Source: Lepidonotus clava
Lineage: Eukaryota > Annelida > Polychaeta > Phyllodocida > Polynoidae
Length of the DNA: 64,000 nucleotides
Assembly: GCA_936440205.1 (NCBI GenBank)
Contig: OW387148.1
Coordinates: 17,663,961 to 17,727,960 of the forward strand
Direction: 5' to 3'
The stretch's first letter is position 1, and every line of letters begins with the position of its first letter. Of the stretch, positions 1-12,542 are shown piece after piece. The notes beneath the pieces are model-generated. The model was not told the origin of the DNA and made no database searches. It saw only the letters and a list, made by a program, of their open reading frames with translations. Position numbers and translations under genes: made by a program.

Positions 1-2396
1 GTTATAATTATTGTTTCTGCAATTGACTAAACTGCCTCACAAATAGTGAACATTTCTTCAATGTGACTTCTCTTGGGCATAGGAGATACTTATGAAAACC
101 ACATACGTATCGTTATTTTTCAATTGGCTATTCTTCAACTTGACATATGCCACAAGGACTCCCAACTTACACTACAATAAATGGCTAACTACCAATCAGA
201 ACCAACTTGACACACCGTACACCCCTCAACCATATTGACACGGCAAGAACTTTTGGGATTTCCATTATGGTACCATAAAGGTGTCATAAAGTGCCATTAG
301 CACAATCCTAGTTAGAACTATTATAGCCCCCTCACTGTATACCACCCACGCCCTCCATCTAGTGACTATCCAAACTACCTTGTACAACAGTGTCCGAATC
401 CAACTGTCACGCCGGCCGTGAGATCAAACTTCATTCAGATCTTTGTAATTCACACTGGCCCACGTTCCACACCAGACTACCCTCATTATCAGTGACTCAA
501 GAAACCCACAATGTTACGTCAGGAAGGGTAATTGATTCTGGTCGTTTGGAAGGGCAATTACCTATTCCCAGTGGACAAGGTTCAGTCACAATTGGCGAAA
601 TTAGGGGTGTGAGGGCAATGCCCTTCTGCCGGATCGCTATGCAGGTCATGGGTCACTCTCTACGTTTGGACTGTATAGTCTCAACGCCTTGTACTCTTGC
701 ACAAGATTGCATGATGCTTCACAAAAGTCACATACTCTTTAACACAGAAGTTAAATTATCCAAGTCACTTACTGTGTGTGTAAAGCTATGTTACTTTCCA
801 TCTAGAAGCACATAATTTGCATGATATGGTACACTTCTTTGATACATACTTACACGGTTCTTGAGGAACGCTCTTGAGAGAATGAATTTATTCGCGAAAA
901 TGACGTCACATGCCCATATATGGAAAACCGTGTAAGCGTGTTGTATGTAACCGTACGCGACTCGTCCAAATGCAAACGGAAGAGCTAATGGGGTAACGTG
1001 TGATAGTGCTAATGTTCAGCCCAGGCCACATTCTCCCCTAATCAGGAGGATAGTCGGATGGATATCCCGACCCCCCTACTTACCAGCTGGTGTACCTACC
1101 CCCAGCAGTAACCTACCTCTTTTACCTTTTCTTTATTTGTTAAAAAAACACACACATTCTTTGAGAAGTAATTTACAACTATCCTCTCAGCGTTGCCTGG
1201 TGGGGGTCGAGAGTACTACAGCTAGGAGGTTTGGTTTACGGTGCAACCATCCAACTTGGGGGTCGGGGGAGGTCTCTAGGTTTTTACTCATCACTTGGCC
1301 AGCCTCCCAGGTGTGTGTTTTCATGAATGAGCAGGAGCAGCTGCCATGGGCATCTTTCATCTACTTAGGAATGAGGACCTACTGAGACGGATCATCCTCA
1401 AGGATTTTTTTCCCTTTTTTTGTGTGTGCACATTTTTAGATTAAGATAAATAACATTAGGAGACAATGCTCTATTTTAGGTCTTGACAAGCATATGATTG
1501 AAAAAAGAACTTAGAAAGCTAATACTCTCAACTTTGAAGCAAAGTGCAAGGTAATTATATCATACAGCCACTGCGCTACATGTACTTGGTTACTTGATAG
1601 ATCAAGACTAGGTCAATTCATAATACAGTTTCGAACAATCCATTTCTAAATGTTTTCACGAAAAAAAAAAAAAAGTGTGCCGAGCTTTGAAAAGAGTCTG
1701 ATAATTCTTATGTTTTGGGCAATTTAATAATAAAGGATGGAAGTGTGAAAGGGACAAACAGGTTTCATCTTGAGAAAATTTCGATTTTCCCGGTGCTGTT
1801 CCATGGGAAAGTAAGCCTCATAGTAGTAGCCCGAGTACAGTTGAGTAATGGTTTAATGCTTGAGGTTAAGACCCAGCACTTCATTATACTTACTCGCCAT
1901 CTGTCTATGGCGCGTGCATGTATTTCAAATATTATTTTTTCCACCATACTTTGAAGGTAAGGTGCCATGTTGTAGTCTGTGCACTTGATTTTTCTACTTT
2001 CACTACCCCAGGTGTTGGGTTTACGGCCATGTTGACCTATTTCTGTTGAAGCACGTGTTGCCCTCCGGGGCTCACTCTCTAAAGGATTATCATGAATCTG
2101 GGAAAAACTGAGGGAAGGTGAATAAACTTCAATAGCCACCTAAGATTTTCATAGAAGTTCAATATCTCAAGGCTGTTTCTAGTTAGCCTTCGAAGTATAG
2201 ATTTCAAAAAGTTCGGGCTAAGCAAATGGGTTAAGTATTTTTATTACACCCGCACACGCAGCGATTCCCAGCTTCTTGTAGAGTAAATCCCCCGACAAAA
2301 GAGTAAATAAGGGGGAGCTCTGGTCCGCTGTGACCACAAAGGACACTCTTCCCTAGATTACCCTTAGTGTTAAATAGGCCTAAGTATCAAACTTAC
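1..2396 (-). other. Intron following exon 4 of the alpha-2-like gene (partial)
   Basis: Sequence downstream of the exon 4 donor. I found no further Gly-X-Y exon here. An open stretch at 390-815 has no recognisable domain and is not called. Short A-runs (for example around 1662-1674) are the only simple features. Confidence 0.6.
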
Positions 2397-2531
2397 CCGG
2401 TCGCCTTTTGGACCTCGTGGTCCATCTGTACCTCTCTCTCCTTTTCCTCCCTTCGGTCCGCGAAGACCTTCGGGTCCGGGGAAACCCGGATTTCCCTGAA
2501 CTCCCTCAGGTCCAGTAGGTCCGGGCACACC
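2397..2531 (-). CDS. Col4a2-like: Collagen IV alpha-2-like, exon 4 (Gly-X-Y repeats)
   Basis: A 135 bp exon coding exactly 15 uninterrupted Gly-X-Y triplets. It begins [10 protein letters not shown] and ends GPRGPKGDR, with acceptor ttttgttttgtag and donor gtaagt on the minus strand. It starts with a whole Gly codon and is phase 0 at both ends, so it joins exon 3 directly (EKGSR then GVPGP). Aligned by eye with the start of vertebrate alpha-2(IV) just after the cysteine block, the triplets run on without a gap. This argues that no exon is missing between 2531 and 39671. Proline in the Y position (GVP, GNP, GFP) and lysine in Y (GPK, GGK) are expected sites of prolyl and lysyl hydroxylation. 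An isolated triple-helix exon could belong to another collagen; strand, phase and fit to exon 3 make collagen IV by far the best reading. The rest of the gene lies left of the window. Confidence 0.92.
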
Positions 2532-3364
2532 CTACAAAACAAAAATCAAACATGTTCATTAGTATAAAACATATACATGGAATTCAGCTGCTGTAGACAG
2601 GGGGGGAAATATGAACAATTAGCAGATTAGATTGGGTGTAGGTGAGAATGTGTATAATGTGCATGTTGATGTTGAGGTGGGATCTTATTGTGAAGATAAC
2701 AATGTAGCTGTTGAGATAATTCTGAAGATGTTATATGTGAGTTGAGTGTGTTGTACATGTATATGCAATGGGCAATGTACGTCTGAGCGCGAGCTCTAAA
2801 GGACAAAACCAAGATTTCGAAATATGAATGCGTTTTACTAATACGTATTCATATAGCCTCCTCTATGGTAACCAATGATTTTCATTTGTAGCTTACCAAC
2901 GTACTGTAGGCCTGTTCAAGACGCTCATTCTAGATGATACAGTACCGGGAGGCCACATCTGGGGTGTATAGGTCTACAGACGCCTAGATCTGGGTTGGGC
3001 TACACATGTACCTTATGATCCCCACTCTATACATAGCTACATCCATATGGACTACATAAGATGGTCTACGGGGCGATAGTAGTAAGGCATTACATACTTT
3101 CTGTCCAAACACCAACTCAATTATTCTAAAACTGATGATACCTGATATAGGATAACATGTGCAGTTAATCATCTCTGTGAACAATTTTCTTGGGGAAGGA
3201 AGTTAGTTGTTTCCTGACTTGTTCCACAACCATCTGATGACATTTTCCACATCATTGTAGTCTCCAAAAGCTGTACAACATGTTCGGTTTATCCATTATT
3301 TGCGCTCAAGATTACCAGATATCCTTTCAGTAAAACCAAGCTCTTAGATCTTATGTTTCAAAAG

Positions 3365-3377
3365 GTTGCTAAGCAAC
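3365..3377. promoter_or_regulatory. RFX X-box-like palindrome
   Basis: GTTGCTAAGCAAC is a perfect inverted repeat of the RFX half site GTTGC, spaced as in X-boxes. Confidence 0.5.
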
Positions 3378-3403
3378 GGACACCCTGCGTTCCAAGATGA
3401 ACA

Positions 3404-3419
3404 CTCCCCCTAGTGGCGG
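3404..3419 (-). promoter_or_regulatory. CTCF-like core
   Basis: The inverse reads CCGCCACTAGGGGGAG. A perfect X-box-like palindrome lies 27 bp away (3365-3377). Confidence 0.45.
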
Positions 3420-4302
3420 TCTTTATAAATCAGCAGGTGACGCCACTGTTTGTTGATTTGGCACCAGATGTCGCGGCAGGCGGACGTCTGGCCCGCCATG
3501 TGTCTATCTGTTAGCGCTGCATGTCAGTTTGGGTTAGAGGGGGCTTACATGACTTTACATGCTACGTCTTCACCGCCTTAGGTAACATGATTAGGCTGCT
3601 GGATCCACTCGGCACCAGGTGGCACCACAAGCCAGTGGGAGGAGATAGCTTGGGGCATCACAAATTGTGATGTTTGAAAATGAAGTTTATCAATAGAAAG
3701 TTCTGTACCATCTGAAGCCCAATACCTCTGAAAAGATACCAATCAGCAGAGCTGTCTTGGGAGGATATTCGGCATTAGCATAGTTATTGTCGGCAACACT
3801 CATGTATGTGTGTAGCGTAATTTTAGAGTATTACAAAACTATATTATCTTAAAAGCTTGAATACTGACAGTAAGAATAGTTGTAGTGGGTACATCCAATG
3901 TATACCCCATGTATATACCCCTTGGCCGGAATACTAGAGAGTTAAGGTAAAGGCCCGTATCCAGATCAAAAACGATGGTTTTCAAGTAAACCTGAGGTTG
4001 TTCGTATAATCTATTGTGAGTTTTGACTGGTAGATATGAACAAATCTGTTTGTATTAAAGTGGCATAACCTCACCGGCACAGATTTGACCAGAACCTTTA
4101 CATGGACTGTTCTAAGTAAGAAATGGACACAATTCATTCGTATATGGGCTCAAGACTACAGAAATTAGTCCTACTTTTTTATCTTAAAGCGGACCCAACC
4201 TCTACTATGTTCACACACTACAACTATCCCACACAGAACACATCGTCAGACATGCACCACTCGAGACGTCAATATTAACCCGGTATTAATATCTCAAACA
4301 TT

Positions 4303-4370
4303 TGACCCTGACCCCGGGTCAAGGTTAATAGGTTAACGCCCATAGGTCAGGGGTCAGACTGACTGTGACC
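4303..4370. promoter_or_regulatory. Cluster of nuclear-receptor half sites
   Basis: TGACCCTGACCC (4303-4314), CGGGTCA directly after, AGGTCAGGGGTCA (4344-4356, a DR1 arrangement) and TGACCT (4365-4370) lie within 68 bp. DR1 elements are bound by HNF4-, COUP- and RXR-type receptors. Function is inferred. Confidence 0.4.
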
Positions 4371-5794
4371 TCTGCAAATTGAGTCTCAATCAAAGGAGCG
4401 CGGGTACAAATAGGCTGAGAGGTGGGGGTAATGGATGCCAGTGCCACATGTCATGACCAGAGACCACGCTACATTAGGCACACCCGGCAGTACATACAGC
4501 TTTTATAATAGAGTAAGAAGTGTACAGTAGAAACACTGTTCACACAGGTCTAAGGTCATTATTTTCATGATTTATCATCTATCTCTGGCCCCTATGACAT
4601 GTAGATTATATGTGACAAAAACATGTGTATCTACTGGAACTAGTGGTTATATGTATGGCTCGAATTTTGACAGTGATATAGTCCATGCCCTTCCCATGTT
4701 GCTCCACAATCTGAATCAGATTGATGAAGCAAATAAAACTGTCTTTTTTTATAATTGAAAATAACTTAAGGTTAAAAATTCTGACATTGAACAGCTCTCT
4801 GTTTGCTTTGAACTTTCTTCAACATAATCAAATCTGCTGATTTATACATTGGACATTTTCCGACCCAAAGCAGGGCCATGTCGAGGGTCGGCGCTGCTGG
4901 CCCCTCTCTGCTCCAGTGTTGGGACGTCACGACTCACACCTCAGTTGTTATTGGCACAAGTGGTCCTTGTTTATTCGGCCCCTTATGTCACTATAAAACA
5001 AGCCCCAACCCTGAGGGTGACAATGACGTGACGGGCATGGTTAGGCGGCGCTGATAAGAAAATGTCGGATGTAACCATGCTGACTTGTGTGCCCCCACTT
5101 GATATTCGGGCAGTGAAGTTCACATGGAAGTTCTTTTAATATAACAATAGCTGTAGGTCTAGAATTACTTGAACTAAATAGATGCATTGATAAAATAATC
5201 AATTTTGTGTCTACCTGCAGGAGACATTCCCAACAGCTGCCTATATTTGTTTGCCATCTTCAGTAGGTTGGTCATTCAATATATAGCACAGTGGTTGCAT
5301 AATATAAGGTCATACACACAATGCCATAACAAGTTGTTAAAAATATGCACATCCTAAGCCATTAACTGTTCATGAAACGTATAAACACATGTTTCGATTG
5401 TCCCATTACTAGAACAACTTTCAGCTAAGGTTGTGACCCACTTGCTTTTCAAAGGTCGGGGAAGTGGACCATTTCCTCTCTTTTATGGATTACTTTTGAG
5501 CCCTCTTTATCCATCTTCTGAGAGCTGGGTAACTGGTGAAAACATCATGCTTAGCCTCAAATCAGGAATCCAGACATCCCCAACACAGAACACGGACCAA
5601 AAACGGACTTTAGACTAAAAGAGATGGAGAATTCAATGTTATAATGACGTTGTCGTTTATGTAAAGCTTATTTAATTCTTGCTGTATGAAACACCTTTAT
5701 TTTGAGGGATGGTATTTAACACAAAAAATAAGTAAAGAAAAGATGCCTGAAGTGAGCACTGTGGTCAGTGGTATTAAAGCGATGTCCAAATCTG

Positions 5795-5812
5795 CAGCAC
5801 CCCCTAGTGGGC
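5795..5812 (-). promoter_or_regulatory. CTCF-like core
   Basis: The inverse reads GCCCACTAGGGGGTGCTG. Confidence 0.45.
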
Positions 5813-8159
5813 TCCGTCATTCCTACCCCTCCTCTCCCCTCTAAACCTGAGGTCCCGACTCTTTACATCAAGCCCAGTCTTTTCTCTTCCCTTATTTTTT
5901 CAGACAATGACTTTTTCCCTGGTTTTTGTCTCATGCCTTGATTTCTCATGCCTTTTTTCCCTTTGTTTTGCCCAGTGATTCGTGACTTGTCGCCGTGCTG
6001 GTAGCACATGTGGGGGACATACGCAGAATCTAATCTGTATACGTGTTAGCCCAAGCCCCAGCCCTCTGAGGGGCTGGCAGCAACAGAGAAGGCAGTATTT
6101 CCAATACTGAACTATAGTTCCTTTTTAATGTTTTTTCCCCTCTTTATATCAAATTTCAAGGATGCACCAATGGGTTAAAGCATGTTTTGGCAAGTTTTCT
6201 GGTTGGTCTGCGATTCCTCAGTCATCGTCTAACAACCATATCCGCTCTATAATGAGAAAACTGGGAAAAAAAACTCCAGTGCTTGTTCTCCCCTTAATTG
6301 AATATAGATGTGGGGGCGACCTGGGGAGAGTTGAGACGAGTTCGACAAGGCAACTTTAATTTTGTGCGCAGATCGGGAAACTTGTCTTCAAATATATCAT
6401 TTATATATATATATGTATATATTATAAATTATTCAATAAATCCGAAACCAAGATCAATCTTGACGATTATTGCAAATAACATCTTAAAAAAAGTATTAAC
6501 TTTTATTCAATCAACTAAATAACATGCTCTGCCCCTCTGTATCGTAGTCACGGTTTAATGATAAAAACAGTTGTCTTTTAATTTGAGGGCCTGGCAACCC
6601 CAAAGACAACCTGTTTCTGCTATGAGCAACTAGACTGGGGCACGCGTTCCTTCCCCTTGGAATCTGCAGTTCAAAGGAGGGAAAAGGAAGAAATGGATTA
6701 AAAACTCCGCTATTTCTCTCGGTTACAGCAGGAGGAAGCGCAGTCCATCTGGCCGCAATCAGTGGTTACGGGTACAGTTGTACCAACTGCTGAGAGTTGT
6801 GAGAATCATGGAAAAACAATAACTGAAAATGGTTAACACCTTCTGACCACAACCATTCCCACAACATCCCTCTGGCGATGGGGATTCAAAACAGAAGGGA
6901 AAAGAGGGTAATATGGCCCAAGGGAACGACATGCACATCCTTGCAACATCCCGTTCGTGAACAATTCAAACAGCCCCTGGGTCTTCTCACTACTTGTTTG
7001 AGTTTTGCATCTACTTCTTATAAGCTAATATTTCAAGGAGACTATTTACTTGTTTTCCATTCTTTGATTGAATGCTTGGATTTATGAGGGATTAATGACA
7101 TGGCAACATGGCAATGGGTTTGTGCAAATCCTTTTTACGAAAGGCGGTAAAAAGTGGACGGACTGTCTCCGACCTCTTCAAGTCACCGGTCGCTGAGAAG
7201 AAAACCTGTTGCATTACACTAGATACGCAACTTTTTCATCACCAAACCCTTTAGGTTTTGTGACCCTTCGCTCAGCATGGCACCTTCTGCCACCAACAAC
7301 CCCATGCCGACCCCCTCGGAGGTATATAGGGGCACCTCTAGGTTTAAGTCTGCGATCTGTGCTGGCAGTCCGTTTTGAGTGAGTGAGTTTGCCGACAGCT
7401 GACTGCCCCCGACCCTCCACGTCCCCACTGACCTCTACACACACTTTTTCCTGACCTTCAAACTCTGTAGGAAGGGCCATATCCCGCGCCTGCCACAACT
7501 TGGGGGGATAAAAACCTGATTTATGAAAGCATTCCGGAAACATGGGAAGCCGTCAGAAATGGCATACGTCCTCTAGTCTATCAGACTCTTTAAACGTCGA
7601 CTTTTCATCGGTTGTTCAGGGGTATGGGGTCATCAGAGCCATGTTAGTAGCTTGACCCAGTCTGCCCGAAACATAAAAAGATAGTAACAATGTCTTCATT
7701 CTATCTAGCCAGAATTTTGACAGTTTATCTTCATTTTTATTTGTAGCCTCAAACACTTTGCAGTATTGTATCAATGTGGTATTTAGAATAGCCTGTTAAT
7801 GAGCATGCAAGTCAGGTTCTTTAACTGGCTATAATATAAAATAGATGAATATTGAAAAAGGATATTAACAAAAAAGCATTTGTCTGGAGAATGTTGAATT
7901 TAATGAAAGGTTATTGCCACTGAAACAGACGGAATAAATAACATGGCCACGTCGGTTGCAGTTACTTGGAAATAAAATATAAGAGGAAATGCTACCCATG
8001 CCCCCTCTGTCGGTCTCCTCTAACCAGTCTTCCATCCCTGGCCTATATCTGTCGGTGTACCCAATGAGAACCATGTGACCTCCGACAGCCAATCAGATGC
8101 AGCTGGCTAGCGGCTGGGGTCATGTGGTTACAGGATGAGCTGACCTTTGTGAACGTCCT

Positions 8160-8348
8160 TCAGGTGAGCTGGTCTCTCTAGGCGAGCAGGTCACTGTTAA
8201 TAGGTCAGTGAGTGAGCAGGTCCACTTGTGTGAGCAGGTTACTGACTGAGCAGGTCTTTCTATCTGAGCAGGTCAGTGACTGAGCAGGTCCACCTGTGTG
8301 AGCAGGTCACTGACTGAGTAGTTCTTTCTATGTCAGCAGGTCATTAAG
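8160..8348. repeat. Minisatellite built on GAGCAGGTC
   Basis: The 9-mer GAGCAGGTC occurs at 8184, 8214, 8248, 8266, 8282 and 8300, with near copies between, at mostly 16-18 bp spacing. A longer period of 68 bp is visible (8214 and 8282 both start the block ending in TGTGTG). Many copies contain the nuclear-receptor-like half site AGGTCA. The core is one base from the dispersed motif GAGCAGCTC. Confidence 0.85.
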
Positions 8349-9276
8349 TTGACTCTTTCACAAGGGTGGGACTTGTCGACAGTCATTGGTGTGTTTTATT
8401 CGGCATCTAAGGTTTCCAGGCTGGGTCATTTCAAAAGTGGCCGTTTATACCAAAGAAAGAGATATACCACTTACATGAGAGACTCCATCAATTTTCACCC
8501 CCAACAGACCATGGAACTTTCTTTCAGTGGTCCCAGTTTCTTAGCAATAGGGATAGGGTGTTCGAGTGCTTCAACATTGTTCACTGCTTCCCTTGGCTGA
8601 CGATAGAAAAGCGGGAAGAAAAATAACTCTTCAAGTGGTCTGATTTATTACTGTAATGCCTGGGGGATATTTTGCTTGGAAAATGCTATCTTTACAAGCC
8701 GTCCCTTGCCATGGGGACTCGGCTTCTACAGTGAAGTAGGCCAGGCCGCTCGCTTCTCAATGGACCTATTCTGATCTGGAATTTGGAGAGAAAACAGAAA
8801 CTGCCAGAGAAAGAAGTATCGCCAACCACGTCTAAGGAATGGATATGCCCCCAGCTGGGTGGACCATTTAGCACGAATGCTGACATCAATATTTCTCCCA
8901 AAAGAAATGTGGAAATCTATATATACGAGAGGCGCATGAGCAGCAAGAAGAAGTGAATAAAGGATGTAAATGCAAGGCAGAGGAGGATTTATCCACCACA
9001 AAGCCACATCTATGAAGACAAAACCCATTCCAAAAAGACTCAGCCATAAATATTTTGAGCAGGAAAGAATAATGACAATATTACCTTTCACATGGAAAGC
9101 GTTAGTTATCGTCTTATTACTAGTGTGTCCATGGTCTTTGCCATGTCTATGCACTGGGGATTGTCTGGATTTTGTAAGCGTCCCTTCGTGGTCATCATCT
9201 ATATGAAAAGTATTTTCAACGCCATAAAATATCATACATGGATTCTGACAAATTACATTATCAACGTATTCATCTC

Positions 9277-9579
9277 AATCCATAATCTCGAAGTATTATG
9301 GAAAGTGCCCATAACCTAGCAGAATGAAATGGTTTATATCAAAGGGCGCATTGAAAAGGGGTAAAACCATCAAGTGAAATGTGAAGGAATAATCTTAATT
9401 GTTCCATGTTACGCCACTCTAAAAGATCTTCAGTAGTCACGAATCCTGCAGGTGCGTATGCTTTATTTTGGGACTCTATATCCATGGTCGTGACGTATGA
9501 CCCTCTGTACAAACTGCTGACAGTAATTAATATGCACCTCCCACAACCCTCAATTTGGAAATGACTACTACGACCAGTA

Positions 9580-9625
<46 letters not shown>

Positions 9626-10293
9626 ACTGTCACACCTCCGGAGTGGAAATAGGTCCCTGGTATCAGTAGGCCTACCCCACAGATATCAGTATGTTCTTTC
9701 CCCTGTCTATTTTCTGCATTGCTGCATCATAGTATACGGACAGGTCTGCATTAACAAGTTATTGTGTTGCTGAATCTGACTCCTCGACAGAGCAGAAGCA
9801 ACAAACAGTCGCCAATGACGAGAACTGATGGATAAGTAGTATAGAGAAAGGGAAAACCCTGAATAAATAAACTCAGGTGGTGCAGGAGGCCGGCAGGGGC
9901 CAAGGGGGACTGTGGTCATATAGACCCGGAGACAATGTAGGCGTGGGCAACAATGTTGGCCCATCTAGCCTGTACAGACCTTTGATATTAGTATACCAAC
10001 AAGACGAGATCCACTGTGGACCTTTTCAGTATGCTCCAGCCAGTGAAGAGTGATGGGTCAATCCATAATCTAGAAGTATTATAGAAAGTGCCCATAATTT
10101 CGCAGAATGGCATAGTTTATATCAAAGGGCGCATTGAATTGGGGAGGAAGATGGTTAAGTAACTAAATTAGGATGAACCATCAAGTGAAATATGAAGGGA
10201 TATCCCTTCTAAAAGATAGTGTTCAATAGTCACGAATCCTGTAGATCCACTGTGGACCTTCTCAGTATGCTCCAGCCAGTGAAGAGTGATGGG
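9277..10293. repeat. Diverged local duplication with a 550 bp length difference
   Basis: Block A (about 9277-9452, containing TTTATATCAAAGGGCGCATT) recurs at about 10060-10248. Block B (10009-10059, ending CCAGCCAGTGAAGAGTGATG) recurs at 10249-10293. In the right copy A runs straight into B; in the left copy about 556 bp lies between, including a TA microsatellite. This fits an ancient tandem duplication followed by an insertion or deletion. Confidence 0.8.
9586..9622. repeat. (TA)n microsatellite
   Basis: An uninterrupted TA dinucleotide tract of about 18 units, inside the extra segment of the local duplication. Confidence 0.95.
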
Positions 10294-12542
10294 TATATAT
10301 TTCTCAGCTCATAAAGTACACCATAGCAGATGGCTATGGTTTTCAGATGACATAACATATTTTGAATCGCAGATAAATTATGTCACAACTTAACTTAAGT
10401 TCGTTGTGCTTAGTTATTTCGCATTGGATGACGTCTGTCATGGTCCTTACTATTTTCTATGAACACAAACTAGAATTACTACTATTCCAATCACCCAAAA
10501 ACGTTTTCATCCGCTAGCTTTAAAGGCTCTTTCTGCATTCTATAGTTGGAAACATTGGAGAGAAGTATAGGTATATAACTATTGGTATAATATTGATACC
10601 TATTGGCTGGTGGTGACCGAAACAATTAAGTATTAACAGTCGTTTTTATAGGTCTAGAAACCAAGAGATGAATACGAAGAATAGAATAACTGAGGGGGAA
10701 GATGGGTACTTTCTCATGTGCATGTGGTCTATAGTTAATCGTTCCATGTATGTTTATCGTCTTTGTGGTACTATTGCCATTCTTTTTGGCTAGATCGTCG
10801 TGATTTTATTCTGGCTTGCGTCGGTGCGGTATTCACACATTTGACCCTCAGCAAATGGGCTCTCATTGTCTGGCTCGCTCGCCCAGTCGTTATGGGAGGC
10901 CTTGCAGGTTTCACCCCCAAGAACCACGCCCTGTTTCTCCTATCTTGGCCGGACTGGTGTTTTACTTGGCATAGAGACCTTTTAACTGTGTAGACGCTTG
11001 GTATGCAGACTCTACGGTCTAGATATCCCAGCTCCCTTTGACCAGTTTACTTGGGCCCACACCGAGGCTACCGATCCGGAAGTCACCAAACCGGAAGTAA
11101 TTGGCTGCGCAGACGTCGCCGACAGCCCTCTCATTCTCCAAGCAGATCATAGGCCCTATTTTATACTGTTAGAATGGAGGAGGTGTGTAATAGAGTTGGG
11201 AAGCCTTTGCTTGGAGATTGAAACAGCAGGCCAGGAGGGATGGATAAGAAAAAAAGAGTAGGGGCTTATAGTGGCTGCAAGTACCCGGTTAACCGGACGA
11301 ATTGCAACAGAGCAGCCCGAGTGAAAACGATCCGCTAGGGTGGTGGGTAAATTACTTAATGAAACATACAGAGATATATCAACAGACGGGCGGGGGTAAA
11401 TAAACAACGGGTAAGGTAGCTTTCTGCCTGGGCCCTGCCAATTTGGGGGCCGGCGTTATTTATAGGAATGCTTGCATCAGTCAAGGGGATGCAGGCGGCT
11501 GTGCCTACTCCGAGTTACATAGCGCTCTGGGCCTACCCCGGACATTGGCCTACCATTCATTATACACCACGCCTACTATCACATACTACATAGTACTAGA
11601 AGAGGTATTTCTGGCACCGAGAGAGAAGAATATATATATTGTAAATCTCTGTATGGTTAGACCAATACAGTACATACTCGCACAATTTTTCTCTCCTAAG
11701 TTTCTATGGAAATTAGGCATGGAACTTAAAAATCGGATCATGGTTTCCCATAGAAAACTACATTATAATTAGTACCATCATTCTCGGAAAGGAAAACGTA
11801 AAACTAATATAACTTTCAGTTTCTGTTATCCATTTATTCTCCAGTTTGTTTTAAGCATGATTTTTTTTTTAGCAAGTTCGGCGAAGCCCCTTAGGCCTTT
11901 CCGAAACGTGACTGAACCACTGGGTGGCACTTTCTCTATGCACGAAGGCCGCGTAGGTCTGGCGCCAGCTGTGCCGTATAATGATAGGTAATCGTTGGGC
12001 CACTCCCACCATAAACCCAACACCCCGAGCAATTCCCCTTGTGCTCAGGGTTATGACTGTGAGCTGCTCCTTGGCCTGTCAGTGTGCCTACACGGTCCTT
12101 TTTGAAGTCACGCCTGCCCCAATCTGCTCGTATCTGCTCGTGCCTGGGTCTGTGAGGAGCCCTGAACCCTATACCCTTTTCTACTGCCGATACCCCCTGC
12201 CCTACTGCCGATAGGGTCGACTCGACCCCCTGTGCTTGGTTTAGATGGACAATCAGCGTTTTGGGAGGTTCTATAGTGCCTGCAGTGTAGGATGCGGTTC
12301 CTATTGACGCCCTTGTTATATATGGTCTAAAGAAATAAGATAACTTTACAGAGTCACATTGAAAATATCTTAAATCAACAAAGAGCAACCACTACAAATC
12401 TTTTCATGTATCTACTTTGGCTTCAACCGATTTTTCCAACCACAGAAGGTTTGAACTAAAGTCATATATTTACCAAAATTAAAAGTTTAAAAATGGCATT
12501 CATTCACTGCTTCAGTACCCATAGATATTCCTATTCAGAAAT

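Noticed and set aside
390-815. 141-codon open frame considered as a retroelement protease-like piece
   Set aside because: No active-site motif or neighbouring retroelement domain could be recognised.
8726-9235. 169-codon open frame on the minus strand
   Set aside because: No recognisable domain, no splice context, and both strands are open here. One or two random frames of this length are expected in 64 kb.
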